64,000 nt of DNA. Source: Halomonas elongata. GTDB taxonomy: Bacteria; Pseudomonadota; Gammaproteobacteria; Pseudomonadales; Halomonadaceae. Below the pieces are notes generated by a model. That model saw only the letters and a list, made by a program, of their open reading frames with translations. It ran no database searches and was not told where the DNA came from. The stretch covers positions 1-64,000 of the forward strand of contig NZ_JAJQTQ010000015.1 in assembly GCF_029081005.1 (NCBI RefSeq). The letters are read 5' to 3'. The position numbers were made by a program, and so were the translations under genes. Below are positions 54,288 to 63,282 of this stretch, in pieces (position 1 is the first letter of the stretch; each line of letters opens with the position of its first letter).

Positions 54288-54395
54288 GGCACAGTTCCGT
54301 AGTGGCTATAAGGGCAGAGGAAAGCAATGGAGGTTCGAGGATCCGACCGCGGAATTCTACAGACAACCCTGGAAACAGGACACTCCTCTGACACT

Positions 54396-54484
54396 CTCCG
54401 TCCGCCGCGCTTCGCGCTTAGGTCGAGGGTTCCAAGGTCACCCCGAGAACCTTCCTGCTTCGACACGCCTTCACTGGGCCGTGG
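54396..54484 (-). ncRNA. possible omega (re)RNA / right end of the TnpB element
   Basis: TnpB systems produce a guide RNA from the 3' end of tnpB into the element's right end. Downstream of the tnpB stop a GC hairpin with outer CTC/GAG arms and inner GCG/CGC (54396-54427) would sit at the end of the scaffold. The true end is not fixed, and the RNA probably begins inside tnpB. The flank read next (54395 down to 54376) would be the guide. Confidence 0.35.
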
Positions 54485-55609
54485 CTAGGCCACGGCCCCC
54501 GCTCCAATCGCTCCACAGGCTATCCCCGCCAGCCCGGCGGTTCTGATATTTCTGGCCGCGTTGATATCGCGGTCGATCGCGAGGCCACAACACTCACAGT
54601 GCCAGTGACGCCGTGAGAGAGGCAGCTTCTCGACCTTGTGCCCGCAGCCGTGGCACCGCTTGCTACTGGGGAACCACTGGCCGACCTTGACCAACTGCCT
54701 GCCCGCCCAATCGGCCTTGTACTCAAGCTGGCGCATAAACTCGCCCCAGCCGGCATCGCTGATGGCCTTGGCCAGTGAACGGTTCTTGACCATGCCGGCG
54801 ATGTTCAGCGACTCGACACACAATACTTGGTTTTCGTTGACGAGCGTGCGGGTCGCTTTGTGGATGGCATCGCGGCGACAGTCCGCGACCTTGGCATGAA
54901 GCCGTGCCACCTTGTTGCGTGCCTTGGCCCGATTCTTCGAGCCTTTCTGCTTTTTTGCCAACCGGCGTTGCAGGTACGCCAGCTTGGCTTCGTAGCGTTT
55001 CAGGTGGCGCGGATTGCCCGACTTCATCCCCTCGCTGGTGACGAACAGGTCGGACAATCCCAGATCGATCCCCGTCATCCTGGGCGTGACCGGCAGCACG
55101 TCCGGCGTGAACTCGCATAGACAGCTGATGAAATAGCGGCCGGCACGGTCCCGCGAGATCGTGATGCTGGACGGTTCGCTGGGCAGTGGGCGGCTCCAGC
55201 GGATTGGCAACGGCGTCGTCGTCTTGGCGATGGTGATCTCGCCATCGCGATAGCGAAACGCCGCCTTGGTTAGCCGGATCGATTGCCGGCTATTCTTGCG
55301 CTTGAAGCGTGGATAGCGCGCATTGAGCGTGGAGTTGAAGAAGTTATCGAAGGCGGCTTTCTGATCCCGCAGCGTCTGCTGCAGGATCACGCTGGAGACA
55401 TCCTTCAACCATGGGTATTCGGCCTTGAGTGCGGCCAGGCGCTTTTCTGCGGCGGTGTGCGACACCGTCTCGCCGCGCTGTTGATACGCCTCGGTGCGAT
55501 AAGCCAGCGTATTGTTCCAGACAAAACGGACACACCCGAACGACTGCACCAGCAGTGCCGCCTGCTCGGGAGTGGGGTAGAACCGTTCCTTGTAGGCACG
55601 TTTTATCAT
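54485..55609 (-). CDS. tnpB: TnpB (IS200/IS605-type OrfB), RNA-guided nuclease
   Basis: A 374-residue protein with an N-terminal HTH_OrfB domain (MIKRAYKERFYPTPEQAALL), an OrfB/IS605 core and a C-terminal zinc finger. RuvC residues appear intact: D182 (GIDLGLSDLF), E266 (CVESLNIAGM) and the DRD motif at 346-348 (DRDINAARNI). Zinc cysteines are C319, C322, C338 and C341. No tnpA lies nearby, so it is a solo IS1341-type element. TnpB proteins are RNA-guided DNA endonucleases that help retain the element. It stands between gmhB and parS site 5. Confidence 0.93.
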   Translation of the reverse strand: MIKRAYKERFYPTPEQAALLVQSFGCVRFVWNNTLAYRTEAYQQRGETVSHTAAEKRLAALKAEYPWLKDVSSVILQQTLRDQKAAFDNFFNSTLNARYPRFKRKNSRQSIRLTKAAFRYRDGEITIAKTTTPLPIRWSRPLPSEPSSITISRDRAGRYFISCLCEFTPDVLPVTPRMTGIDLGLSDLFVTSEGMKSGNPRHLKRYEAKLAYLQRRLAKKQKGSKNRAKARNKVARLHAKVADCRRDAIHKATRTLVNENQVLCVESLNIAGMVKNRSLAKAISDAGWGEFMRQLEYKADWAGRQLVKVGQWFPSSKRCHGCGHKVEKLPLSRRHWHCECCGLAIDRDINAARNIRTAGLAGIACGAIGAGAVA

Positions 55610-55723
55610 ACTGGAAAAATATCAGGGGATCGAGGCAATATCAATTCAGCACCACTTCGCGATGCGCGCTTGTATCACCGCCCGATTGGGCGATGCTTTA
55701 CGCGCTGTTTGGTAAGGGTAGGG

Positions 55724-55739
55724 TGTTTCACGTGAAACA
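55724..55739. other. parS site 5 (tnpB-LysR gap)
   Basis: Perfect parS between the tnpB start and the end of the LysR gene. Unlike sites 3, 4 and 7 it has no extended palindrome arms. Confidence 0.95.
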
Positions 55740-55773
55740 ACACGCTTCTATTGCCGAAGTCCATGGCATCGAC

Positions 55774-56679
55774 CTAGTCCGATAGTGGCAGACGCTTGGC
55801 CAGAAAGTCGATGCAGGCCGAGACCTTGAGTGGGGTATGTTGACGTGCGGGCATGACAGCATGGACGGCGATGTCAGGCAGTTTCCAGTCACTCAGCACC
55901 TCGCACAGACGACCATTTGCCAAGGCTTCAGCGACAATGGACTCCGAGGTCTGAACGAGGCCGAGCCCCTGTTCGGCGGCAAGCGTCAAGGGAAGGCCGT
56001 AATTGGACTTGAGTCGGCCGGACACGGGGATGACATGACGCTCATCATCGCGTTGCATTGCCCACTGGGCAGGACCTTGAAAGCGTGTGAAGTGGAGACA
56101 ATGATGCTCACGAAGATCACAGGGATGGCGAGGTTCGCCATGATGCGCAAGATAGTCGGGTGAGGCCACGATCAGGCGGCGATCCCGAGCGATGCGTTTA
56201 GCCACCAGTCGGGAGTCGCCGAGTTGACCAATGCGAATGGCGAGATCAAAGCCCTCACCGATGATATCGACGAAGTGGTCATCGAAGCAGGCATCGACGC
56301 TGACCGAGGGATGAAGGCGAAGAAAATCAGCCAGATGAGGCGCTATATGCAGGCGGCCGTAGTTGACTGGCAGGGAGACGCGTAGTTCGCCCTGAGGGCC
56401 CTCCTGGCGATCTCTCAGGCGGTCACCGGCCTGAGTGATGCTCCCTAGTGCCGGCTCTACTCGGGCGAGATAGTCCTCTCCATCCTCGGTCAGGGTCAGG
56501 GCACGGGTAGAGCGGTTCAACAACCTCGTACCGAGACGTTGCTCCAGGGCATCGAGACATCGGCCGACCGAGCCACTGCCGATCAAGAGTCTCTCGGCGG
56601 CAGCCTGCAGAGAACCGCGCCTAGCCACCTCGATGAAGGCGGCAATTTCGTCGAGAGTCACGCCATGATGTCGTGTCAT
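55774..56679 (-). CDS. LysR-family transcriptional regulator
   Basis: A 301-residue LTTR. N-terminal winged HTH (LDEIAAFIEVARRGSLQAAA, then GSVGRCLDALEQRLGTRLLNRSTRALTLTEDG in outline) and a C-terminal periplasmic-binding-like effector domain with the DLAIRIGQLGDSRLVAKRIA segment seen in the CrgA-like group. It is divergent from the quinone oxidoreductase gene with a 145-base gap, the usual arrangement for regulator and target. Effector unknown. Confidence 0.88.
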   Translation of the reverse strand: MTRHHGVTLDEIAAFIEVARRGSLQAAAERLLIGSGSVGRCLDALEQRLGTRLLNRSTRALTLTEDGEDYLARVEPALGSITQAGDRLRDRQEGPQGELRVSLPVNYGRLHIAPHLADFLRLHPSVSVDACFDDHFVDIIGEGFDLAIRIGQLGDSRLVAKRIARDRRLIVASPDYLAHHGEPRHPCDLREHHCLHFTRFQGPAQWAMQRDDERHVIPVSGRLKSNYGLPLTLAAEQGLGLVQTSESIVAEALANGRLCEVLSDWKLPDIAVHAVMPARQHTPLKVSACIDFLAKRLPLSD

Positions 56680-56824
56680 AGAGGTGTCCAGCGGATGAGG
56701 TGAAAGGCATACGTCGCGGATTCTTGCATGGCACGCAAGTCAGCTTAGCAAGCGCTGCGCTGGAAGTGAGTACCTTGGCATCACATCCTTGAAGCATGTT
56801 TCGAGGATAGAAGGAGTGAGTGCC

Positions 56825-57835
56825 ATGTGGGCTTATGAGGTGCAGGAGATTGGGTGGGATGCTCTGAAGCGAGTGGAGAGGCCAAGGCGGGCGCTGGGCA
56901 CCCAGGAGGTTCGAGTACGAGTACGTGCAGCCGCCACCAATTACCGTGACTTGGTCTTGTTGCAGGGAGACTACCTGCCGGATATGCCAAGACCCTATGT
57001 ACCTCTCTCGGAAGGGGCCGGCGATGTGATAGAGGTTGGGGAGGGCGTAAGGACCCTGTCCCCGGGCCAGAGGGTGTTGGGACACTATACCAGTAGCTGG
57101 CTGGAAGGACCTTTCCAGCAGGAATACCATGCCAGCAAGGTTGGAGGTCCTGTGGATGGTTGGCTGGCTGAGGAAATCATCCTGCCGGCCTCTGCGTTGT
57201 TGCCTGTACCGGTCGGGTGGCGCTTCGAAGAAGCCGCCGCATTGGCTGTCTCCGGGGTTACAGCCTGGCATGCGTTGGGAGATATCGAAGCCCTGCCGGG
57301 GAAGTGGGTGCTGCTCGAGGGAAGCGGTAATGTTTCCCTGCAGGCACTGCAGCTGGCAGCCGCCGCGGGGGCTCATCCCCTGGTACTGACTTCGCGAAAT
57401 GATGAAGACAGTCGGCGGAAACTGCTGGAATTGGGCGCCGAAGCTGTGATTGGCCCCGGGAAGGATGCCGATCGACGCAAGGCTATCCTCGAGGCAAGCG
57501 GTTGGCATGGCATCGACGTAGCCATGGAGGTCGTCGGTGGCCATATGCTGACGGAGTTGGTGCTGCCGGTCATGGCCACCCTTGGAAGGGTCGCCGTGAT
57601 CGGCTTTCTCGGGAATGACCGGGTCGAGGGCGAACTGGTCGGTCCCATGCTTGCAAAATTACTGCATCTGGTCGGCATCAGCGTCGGCAGTCGCCAGCAT
57701 TTCGAGGATCTCCTGGCATTCATGGTCCGAAAGGGGGTGCGTCCACTGATCGGAGGTCGATATGCGCCGGGAGCATTGAGGGAGGCGCTAACGTCTTCTC
57801 CATCCTTGGGAAAGAACGTCATTCTGATGCCCTAG
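56825..57835 (+). CDS. zinc-type alcohol dehydrogenase-like NAD(P)H:quinone oxidoreductase
   Basis: A 336-residue medium-chain dehydrogenase/reductase. GroES-like N-domain (VRVRAAATNYRDLVLLQGDY, VPLSEGAGDVIEVGEGV, LSPGQRVLG) and a nucleotide-binding domain with LLEGSGNVSLQALQLAAAAG in the place of the usual GxGxxG. The zinc-ligand cysteines of alcohol dehydrogenases are absent. AAGGAG lies eight bases before the ATG at 56825. Its TAG stop lies at the left boundary of a miniature element. Probably controlled by the divergent LysR protein. Confidence 0.86.
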   Translation: MWAYEVQEIGWDALKRVERPRRALGTQEVRVRVRAAATNYRDLVLLQGDYLPDMPRPYVPLSEGAGDVIEVGEGVRTLSPGQRVLGHYTSSWLEGPFQQEYHASKVGGPVDGWLAEEIILPASALLPVPVGWRFEEAAALAVSGVTAWHALGDIEALPGKWVLLEGSGNVSLQALQLAAAAGAHPLVLTSRNDEDSRRKLLELGAEAVIGPGKDADRRKAILEASGWHGIDVAMEVVGGHMLTELVLPVMATLGRVAVIGFLGNDRVEGELVGPMLAKLLHLVGISVGSRQHFEDLLAFMVRKGVRPLIGGRYAPGALREALTSSPSLGKNVILMP

Positions 57836-57960
57836 TGTCTGTTTCAAAGGTAGGCGGTAGCGTTCTGCCGACCCTTGGGCTTGGCTAGCCACGCGACAGC
57901 ATCTTGCCTGACGGTCCAATGCGCTCGCCACCTCTTCAACGAACTTCCGAAACAGGACAC
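57835..57960. mobile_element. 126-bp TA-flanked MITE-like element
   Basis: Begins GTGTCTGTTTCAAAG and ends with the complement of GTGTCCTGTTTCGGAAG; the repeats differ by a one-base gap and a few changes. It is flanked by TA dinucleotides (57833-57834 and 57961-57962), or CTAG counted outward. TA duplication and short inverted ends fit the IS630/Tc1-mariner group. No coding capacity. The left TA is part of the stop codon of the upstream gene. The end motif GAAACAGGACACT recurs at 54372-54384 beside tnpB. Confidence 0.72.
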
Positions 57961-58015
57961 TAGTGCCCTTGGCATTCTGGACAAGCGCCATTCTGGAGCC
58001 ATGGAACATGACCCG

Positions 58016-58031
58016 TGTTTCACGTGAAACA
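58016..58031. other. parS site 6
   Basis: Perfect parS without extended arms, between the miniature element and the glyS terminator. Confidence 0.95.
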
Positions 58032-58082
58032 TCGCGGGGTGTCGGTTCGGTGAATACAGGGCGAGAGAGCCCGGAACGAAAA

Positions 58083-58110
58083 GGGGCCTGTTTCACGTGA
58101 AACAGGCCCC
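58083..58110 (-). terminator. parS site 7 embedded in the glyS terminator
   Basis: A 28-bp perfect palindrome with GGGGCC/GGCCCC outer arms and a perfect parS core (58089-58104). Read on the minus strand it is followed by TTTTCG, so it has the form of a rho-independent terminator 40 bases after the glyS stop. ParB binding could alter termination, and conversely transcription could displace ParB. Confidence 0.85.
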
Positions 58111-58149
58111 TGATCTTGCCCCGAACTTTCTCCGGGCGAGTCCGTCGGG

Positions 58150-60216
58150 TCAGTGCTGGAGTTCGGCGATATCCGCAACCTCCAGGAACAGGGCCTGGAG
58201 GCTGGCCAGTAGCGCCAGACGATTGCGCTTCACTGCATCGTCGTCGGCCATGACCATCACCTGATCGAAGAAGCGATCCACCGGCTTGCGCAGGCCGGCG
58301 AGGACGTCCAGCGCATCGCTGTAGCGGGCTTCCGCGAACAGAGGCGCGACTTTCTCGCGGCAATGGGCCAGTGCCTCGGCGAGATCACGCTCCGCGTCCT
58401 CGCCAAGCAGGCCGGACTCGACCTCGGAGGATACCTTGCCGTCCTGCTTGGCGAGGATATTGGAAACCCGCTTGTTGGCGGCGGCCAGGGCGCCAGCCTC
58501 CTCGCGGCTGGCGAAGGCGTGCACTGCCTGCAGGCGACGAGCGAAGTCGAGTGGCTTGGTTACCGGACGGGCGCGCACGGCAAGGTAGACCTCGGCCTCG
58601 ATGCCCTCGTCGCGTGCCCAGGCACGGAAGCGGTCGAGCATATAGGCCAGGACCTCATCCACCAGTCCTTCGGCATTGGGCAGGCTCTGGTGCTGGGATG
58701 CGGCCAGTTCGAGCAGCTCGCGCAGATCCAGATCGAGCTCGCCCTTGATCAGGATATTGAGTACACCGATGGAAGCGCGGCGCAGGGCGAAGGGGTCCTT
58801 GGTGCCGCTGGGGCGCTGGCCGATACCGAAGATGCCGGTCAGGGTGTCGAGGCGGTCCGCCAGGGCCAGAGCCAGGCCGGTTCGGGTGCTCGGTACCTCG
58901 TCGCCGGCGAAGCGTGGCAGGTATTGCTCTTCCAGAGCATGGGCCACTTCGGCGTCCTCGCCGTCGTGAGTGGCGTAGTAGCGCCCCATGGTGCCCTGGA
59001 GTTCAGGGAACTCCTGGACCATTTCGGTGACCAGGTCGCACTTGGCCAGCTCGCTGGCACGCCGGGCATGACCCACATCACCCTCGATGCGACCGGCGAT
59101 AAAGGCAGCCACGGCGGCACTACGATGCGCCTTGTCGGCCAGGGTGCCGAGCTGCTGCTGGAAGACGACGCTGGAGAGCCCCTTGACGCGTTCGGCAAGC
59201 GGTTGCTGCCGGTCGGTGTCATAGAAGAAGGCGGCATCGGCCAGGCGAGGGCGAATGACCTTCTCGTTACCCTGGATCACCTGTTCGGGCGCTTGGCTGT
59301 CGATATTGGCGATGGTGATGAACTGGGGGCGGAGCCGTCCGTCGTCATCCAGCAGGTGGAAGTACTTCTGGTTGGCCTTCATGGAGGACACCAGACATTC
59401 GGCCGGAACCTCGAGGAAACGCTCGTCGAAGCTGCCGGTCAGGGCGACAGGCCATTCGACCAGGCCGCTGACCTCGGTCAACAATTCCTCGTCGATCACT
59501 GCGGTGGCGGACTGGACTTCGGCTTCGGCGAGCACCTGCTCGCGAATGCGCTCACGACGCTGCTCGCGATCCGCCAGGACCCAGGCGTTCTCCATGGTAT
59601 CCAGGTAGTCGTCGGCATGACCGAGATCGACAGGTTCTGGAGCGTGGAAGCGGTGACCGCGGGTGGTTCGGCCTGCCTGGAGTCCCAGGGCGGATGCCTC
59701 GACGACACGTTCTCCATAGAGCATCACCAGCCAGTGAGCGGGCCGCGAGAACTCCACCCGAGAGGCGCCCCAACGCATGTTCTTGGGGACCGGCAGGGCG
59801 GCGATGGACTTCTCGACGATGCCCGGGAGCAGGGTGGTGGTGGCCTCTCCGGGCTGCTGTTCACGGTAGCCCAGCCAGGTTCCCTTGTCCGTTTCGAGGT
59901 GGATCAGCGCATCGACACTGACGCCACAGGAGCGGGCGAAACCTTCGGCGGCCCTGGTCGGTTCGCCATCCTTGAAGGCGGCGTTCAGGGAGGGGCCTCG
60001 GCGTTCGACTTCGCGATCCGGCTGCTTGTCGGCCAGGGTGGCGACCTGCACGGCCAGGCGGCGCGGACTGGCGTAGGCGCGAATATCACCGTGTTCGATA
60101 TCGGCGTCGTCCAGCCCCTGGCGGATGCCATCGGCGAGGGCGTCGGACAGGGTGTCGATCGCGCTCGGCGGCAGTTCTTCGACGCCCAGTTCGAGCAGAA
60201 AGGTATCGGCGGCCAT
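58150..60216 (-). CDS. glyS: glycyl-tRNA synthetase beta subunit
   Basis: A 688-residue subunit (E. coli 689). It begins MAADTFLLELGVEELPPSAI, contains SMKANQKYFHLLDDDGRLRP and the C-terminal anticodon-binding domain (FDQVMVMADDDAVKRNRLALL in outline). Forms the alpha2beta2 enzyme with GlyQ. The start ATG at 60216 lies two bases after the glyQ stop; a TTG two codons earlier overlaps glyQ. Confidence 0.97.
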   Translation of the reverse strand: MAADTFLLELGVEELPPSAIDTLSDALADGIRQGLDDADIEHGDIRAYASPRRLAVQVATLADKQPDREVERRGPSLNAAFKDGEPTRAAEGFARSCGVSVDALIHLETDKGTWLGYREQQPGEATTTLLPGIVEKSIAALPVPKNMRWGASRVEFSRPAHWLVMLYGERVVEASALGLQAGRTTRGHRFHAPEPVDLGHADDYLDTMENAWVLADREQRRERIREQVLAEAEVQSATAVIDEELLTEVSGLVEWPVALTGSFDERFLEVPAECLVSSMKANQKYFHLLDDDGRLRPQFITIANIDSQAPEQVIQGNEKVIRPRLADAAFFYDTDRQQPLAERVKGLSSVVFQQQLGTLADKAHRSAAVAAFIAGRIEGDVGHARRASELAKCDLVTEMVQEFPELQGTMGRYYATHDGEDAEVAHALEEQYLPRFAGDEVPSTRTGLALALADRLDTLTGIFGIGQRPSGTKDPFALRRASIGVLNILIKGELDLDLRELLELAASQHQSLPNAEGLVDEVLAYMLDRFRAWARDEGIEAEVYLAVRARPVTKPLDFARRLQAVHAFASREEAGALAAANKRVSNILAKQDGKVSSEVESGLLGEDAERDLAEALAHCREKVAPLFAEARYSDALDVLAGLRKPVDRFFDQVMVMADDDAVKRNRLALLASLQALFLEVADIAELQH

Positions 60217-60218
60217 CT

Positions 60219-61181
60219 TCAAGCGTCTCCCTGTTCGGCAGGCGACTCATTCGCCAGCAGTTCTTGGCGCAGGGCCTCGGAGGCCAGCGGGAAGCCGGCG
60301 GCCTTGCGGGATTCATAGTAGGCATGGGCCACGTCGCGGGCCATGGTGCGTACGCGCAGGATGTAGCGCTGCCGCTCGGTCACGGAGATGGCGTGACGGG
60401 CATCGAGCAGGTTGAAGGTGTGCGAGGCTTTCAGGACCTGTTCGTAGGCCGGTAGCGGCAGGCTGGCATCGAGCAGCTTGTTGCACTCGCGCTCCTGATG
60501 ATCGAAGGCCTCGAAGAGTGCCGGGACATCGGCATGCTCGAAGTTGTAGGCGGACTGCTCGCGCTCGTTCTGCAGGAAGACGTCCCCATAGGTGACCCTG
60601 GTGCCGTCCGGGGCCACCGTCCATACCAGGTCGTAGACACTGTCGACGTCCTGTACGTACATGGCGATTCGCTCGAGACCATAGGTCAGCTCGCCGGTGA
60701 CGGGATAGCATTCCAGGCCGCCGGCCTGCTGGAAGTACGTGAACTGGGTCACTTCCATGCCGTTGAGCCAGACCTCCCAGCCGAGCCCCCAGGCGCCCAG
60801 GGTCGGGGATTCCCAGTTGTCCTCGACGAAACGGATGTCATGGACCAGCGGATCAATGCCGAGACACTTCAGCGAGCCGAGATAACGTTCCTGCAGGTCC
60901 GCCGGGGAAGGTTTCATCACCACCTGGAACTGGTAGTAGTGCTGCAGGCGGTTGGGGTTTTCGCCATAGCGGCCATCGGTGGGACGACGGGAGGGCTGCA
61001 CATAGGCGGCATTCCAGGTCTCGGGACCGATGGAGCGCAGGAAGGTAGCCGTGTGGAAGGTCCCGGCCCCGACCTCCATGTCCAGGGGCTGGAGGACCAC
61101 GCAGCCCTGTTCGGCCCAGTACTGCTGCAGGGCCAGGATCAGGCCCTGGAAGGTTGTCACGTCTGGCGTCGACTGTGTCAT
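60219..61181 (-). CDS. glyQ: glycyl-tRNA synthetase alpha subunit
   Basis: A 320-residue class II synthetase subunit. [39 protein letters not shown] and [20 protein letters not shown] match the family; [19 protein letters not shown] is near the C-terminus. I chose the ATG at 61181 ([14 protein letters not shown]) by alignment with E. coli GlyQ; upstream ATGs at 61202 and 61232 extend it without conservation. Divergent from hldD. Confidence 0.96.
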   Translation of the reverse strand: MTQSTPDVTTFQGLILALQQYWAEQGCVVLQPLDMEVGAGTFHTATFLRSIGPETWNAAYVQPSRRPTDGRYGENPNRLQHYYQFQVVMKPSPADLQERYLGSLKCLGIDPLVHDIRFVEDNWESPTLGAWGLGWEVWLNGMEVTQFTYFQQAGGLECYPVTGELTYGLERIAMYVQDVDSVYDLVWTVAPDGTRVTYGDVFLQNEREQSAYNFEHADVPALFEAFDHQERECNKLLDASLPLPAYEQVLKASHTFNLLDARHAISVTERQRYILRVRTMARDVAHAYYESRKAAGFPLASEALRQELLANESPAEQGDA

Positions 61182-61276
61182 TGCGAAAGCACCGTTGGCC
61201 ATGAATTCACGAGCCGTCAAGTATACAATCACAGGCAGATCGGTTATAGGCGCAGGCCCGGAGCAAGAGGAATCCC

Positions 61277-62233
61277 ATGATCGTAGTGACAGGCGGGGCC
61301 GGCTTCATCGGCTCGAATCTGGTCAAGGCACTCAACGAGCGAGGCCATGACGACATCCTGGTGGTCGACGATCTACGCGACGGCACCAAGTTCATCAATC
61401 TCGCCGACTGTACCCTCGGCGACTATCTCGACAAGGACACGTTTCTGTCGCGAGTCAGAGCCGCCCTGCGAGGCGAACAGACGCACCTGCCGACCATCGA
61501 GGCCATCTTCCACGAGGGGGCCTGTTCCGACACCACCGAGTGGGATGGTCGTTTCATGCTCGAGAACAACTTCGAGTATTCCAAGGAACTCCTGCATTTC
61601 TGCCAGCTCAAGGGGATTCCTTTCCTGTATGCATCCTCCGCCGCGACCTATGGCGGCAGCGAGGTATTCCGGGAGGAACCCGAGCACGAGAAGCCGCTGA
61701 ACGTCTACGGATATTCCAAGTTGCTGTTCGATCAGTATGTCCGAGCCCGGCATCACGAGTTCGAGAGCCAGGTGGTGGGCTTTCGCTACTTCAACGTCTA
61801 TGGTCCCCGGGAACAGCACAAGGGCAAGATGGCCAGCGTGGCCTATCACCACCATACACAGATCAGTGGCGGCGAAAATCTCAAGCTGTTCGGTGCCTGG
61901 GAAGGATACGAGGCGGGCATGCAGAGCCGCGATTTCATCTATGTGGGCGACGTGGTGGACGTCAACCTGTGGTTCCTCGACAACCCTGAGGCTTCGGGCA
62001 TCTTCAACCTGGGGACCGGGCGTGCCGAGCCCTTCAAGGCCATCGGCGAGGCCGTGATCGACTACCATGGGCGTGGCCGGATCGAGTACATCGATTTCCC
62101 CGAGAACCTCAAGGGGCGTTACCAGAGTTATACGCGCGCCGATATCGAGAAGCTGCGCGAAGCCGGCTATGACCGCGAGTTCCGCACCGTTGCCGAGGGC
62201 GTACGCGCCTATATGGAGTGGCTGAATGGCTGA
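61277..62233 (+). CDS. hldD: ADP-L-glycero-D-manno-heptose-6-epimerase
   Basis: A 318-residue short-chain epimerase. NADP-binding [15 protein letters not shown] at the N-terminus, ASSAATYGG catalytic serine segment, and the [12 protein letters not shown] motif with the catalytic Tyr/Lys. It converts ADP-D- to ADP-L-glycero-manno-heptose for the LPS inner core. Its stop overlaps the waaF start by eight bases. The upstream 95 bases are shared with divergent glyQ. Confidence 0.96.
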   Translation: MIVVTGGAGFIGSNLVKALNERGHDDILVVDDLRDGTKFINLADCTLGDYLDKDTFLSRVRAALRGEQTHLPTIEAIFHEGACSDTTEWDGRFMLENNFEYSKELLHFCQLKGIPFLYASSAATYGGSEVFREEPEHEKPLNVYGYSKLLFDQYVRARHHEFESQVVGFRYFNVYGPREQHKGKMASVAYHHHTQISGGENLKLFGAWEGYEAGMQSRDFIYVGDVVDVNLWFLDNPEASGIFNLGTGRAEPFKAIGEAVIDYHGRGRIEYIDFPENLKGRYQSYTRADIEKLREAGYDREFRTVAEGVRAYMEWLNG

Positions 62234-63242
62234 GGCCGCTCCCGGCGAGCGTATCCTGATCGTCGGCCCATCCTGGGTCGGCGATATGGTCATGGCGCAA
62301 AGCCTGTTCAAGACCCTTAAGGCACAACGGCCGGATGCCTATATCGGCGTCGTGGCGCCGGCCTGGTCGCGTCCGATCCTCGAGCGCATGGCGGAGGTCG
62401 ACGAGGTGGCGCCCCTGGAGGTCGGACACGGCGAGTTCGGCTGGGCGACACGGCGCCGGTTGGCCGCGGAGCTGCGCGGGCGTTTCGACCGGGCCCTGGT
62501 CCTGCCTCGCTCGTGGAAATCGGCGTTGGTACCGTTTCTGGCGCGAATTCCCCGCCGTACAGGGTTTACCGGCGAGCAACGCTACGGTCTGCTCACTGAT
62601 CGACGTCGTCTCGACAAGGCGATCCTCGATCAGACCGTCAAGCGCTTCGTGGCACTCGGCCTGTCGGTCGACGAGGCCGAACGGGGCGATTTCGCGTTGC
62701 CCAGGCCGGAGCTGCGTCGGGACTCGGCCAATCTGGAACGACTGCGTGAAGCGCTTGGGCTGAGCACGCGTCCGGCTATTGCCATGATGCCGGGTGCCGA
62801 GTACGGGCCGGCCAAGCAGTGGCCCCTGTCCTATTTCCGTGAACTGGCCGAGGCACTGGTGGCCGAAGGCCATGAGGTTCGCGTGATGGGCGGACCCAAG
62901 GATGCCGCGGCCGGTGACACGATTGCGACGGGGCTTGCCGACGCGCATAACCTCTGCGGACGAACCCGCCTGGGGGATGCCGTGGACCTGCTCGCCGATT
63001 GTCGGCAGGCGGTGACCAACGACTCCGGTCTCATGCATGTGGCCGCGGCGGCCGGCACTCGCGTCCAGGCGATCTACGGCTCCTCTTCGCCCGACTACAC
63101 ACCACCGCTTACCGACAATGCCGAGATCCATTACCTGGCGCTGGAGTGCTCGCCCTGCTTCGAGCGTACCTGCCCGCTGGGACACACCAACTGCCTCAAT
63201 CACCTGCCGCCGGAGCGCTTGCTGAGTGCCATTCGTGGCTAG
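62226..63242 (+). CDS. waaF: LPS heptosyltransferase II
   Basis: A 338-residue GT-B glycosyltransferase family 9 enzyme adding the second heptose to the LPS core. [21 protein letters not shown] at the N-terminus, [21 protein letters not shown] and [33 protein letters not shown] in outline are family signatures. Cysteines [14 protein letters not shown] near the end are typical of WaaF. Coupled to hldD by overlap. Confidence 0.95.
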   Translation: MAEAAPGERILIVGPSWVGDMVMAQSLFKTLKAQRPDAYIGVVAPAWSRPILERMAEVDEVAPLEVGHGEFGWATRRRLAAELRGRFDRALVLPRSWKSALVPFLARIPRRTGFTGEQRYGLLTDRRRLDKAILDQTVKRFVALGLSVDEAERGDFALPRPELRRDSANLERLREALGLSTRPAIAMMPGAEYGPAKQWPLSYFRELAEALVAEGHEVRVMGGPKDAAAGDTIATGLADAHNLCGRTRLGDAVDLLADCRQAVTNDSGLMHVAAAAGTRVQAIYGSSSPDYTPPLTDNAEIHYLALECSPCFERTCPLGHTNCLNHLPPERLLSAIRG

Positions 63243-63282
63243 AAGGCCGTTTTCCCGATATGACACCTACTGTTGATCAAGC

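Noticed and set aside
58363..60318. A 651-codon frame antisense to glyS
   Set aside because: Mirror frame of glyS with no family features.
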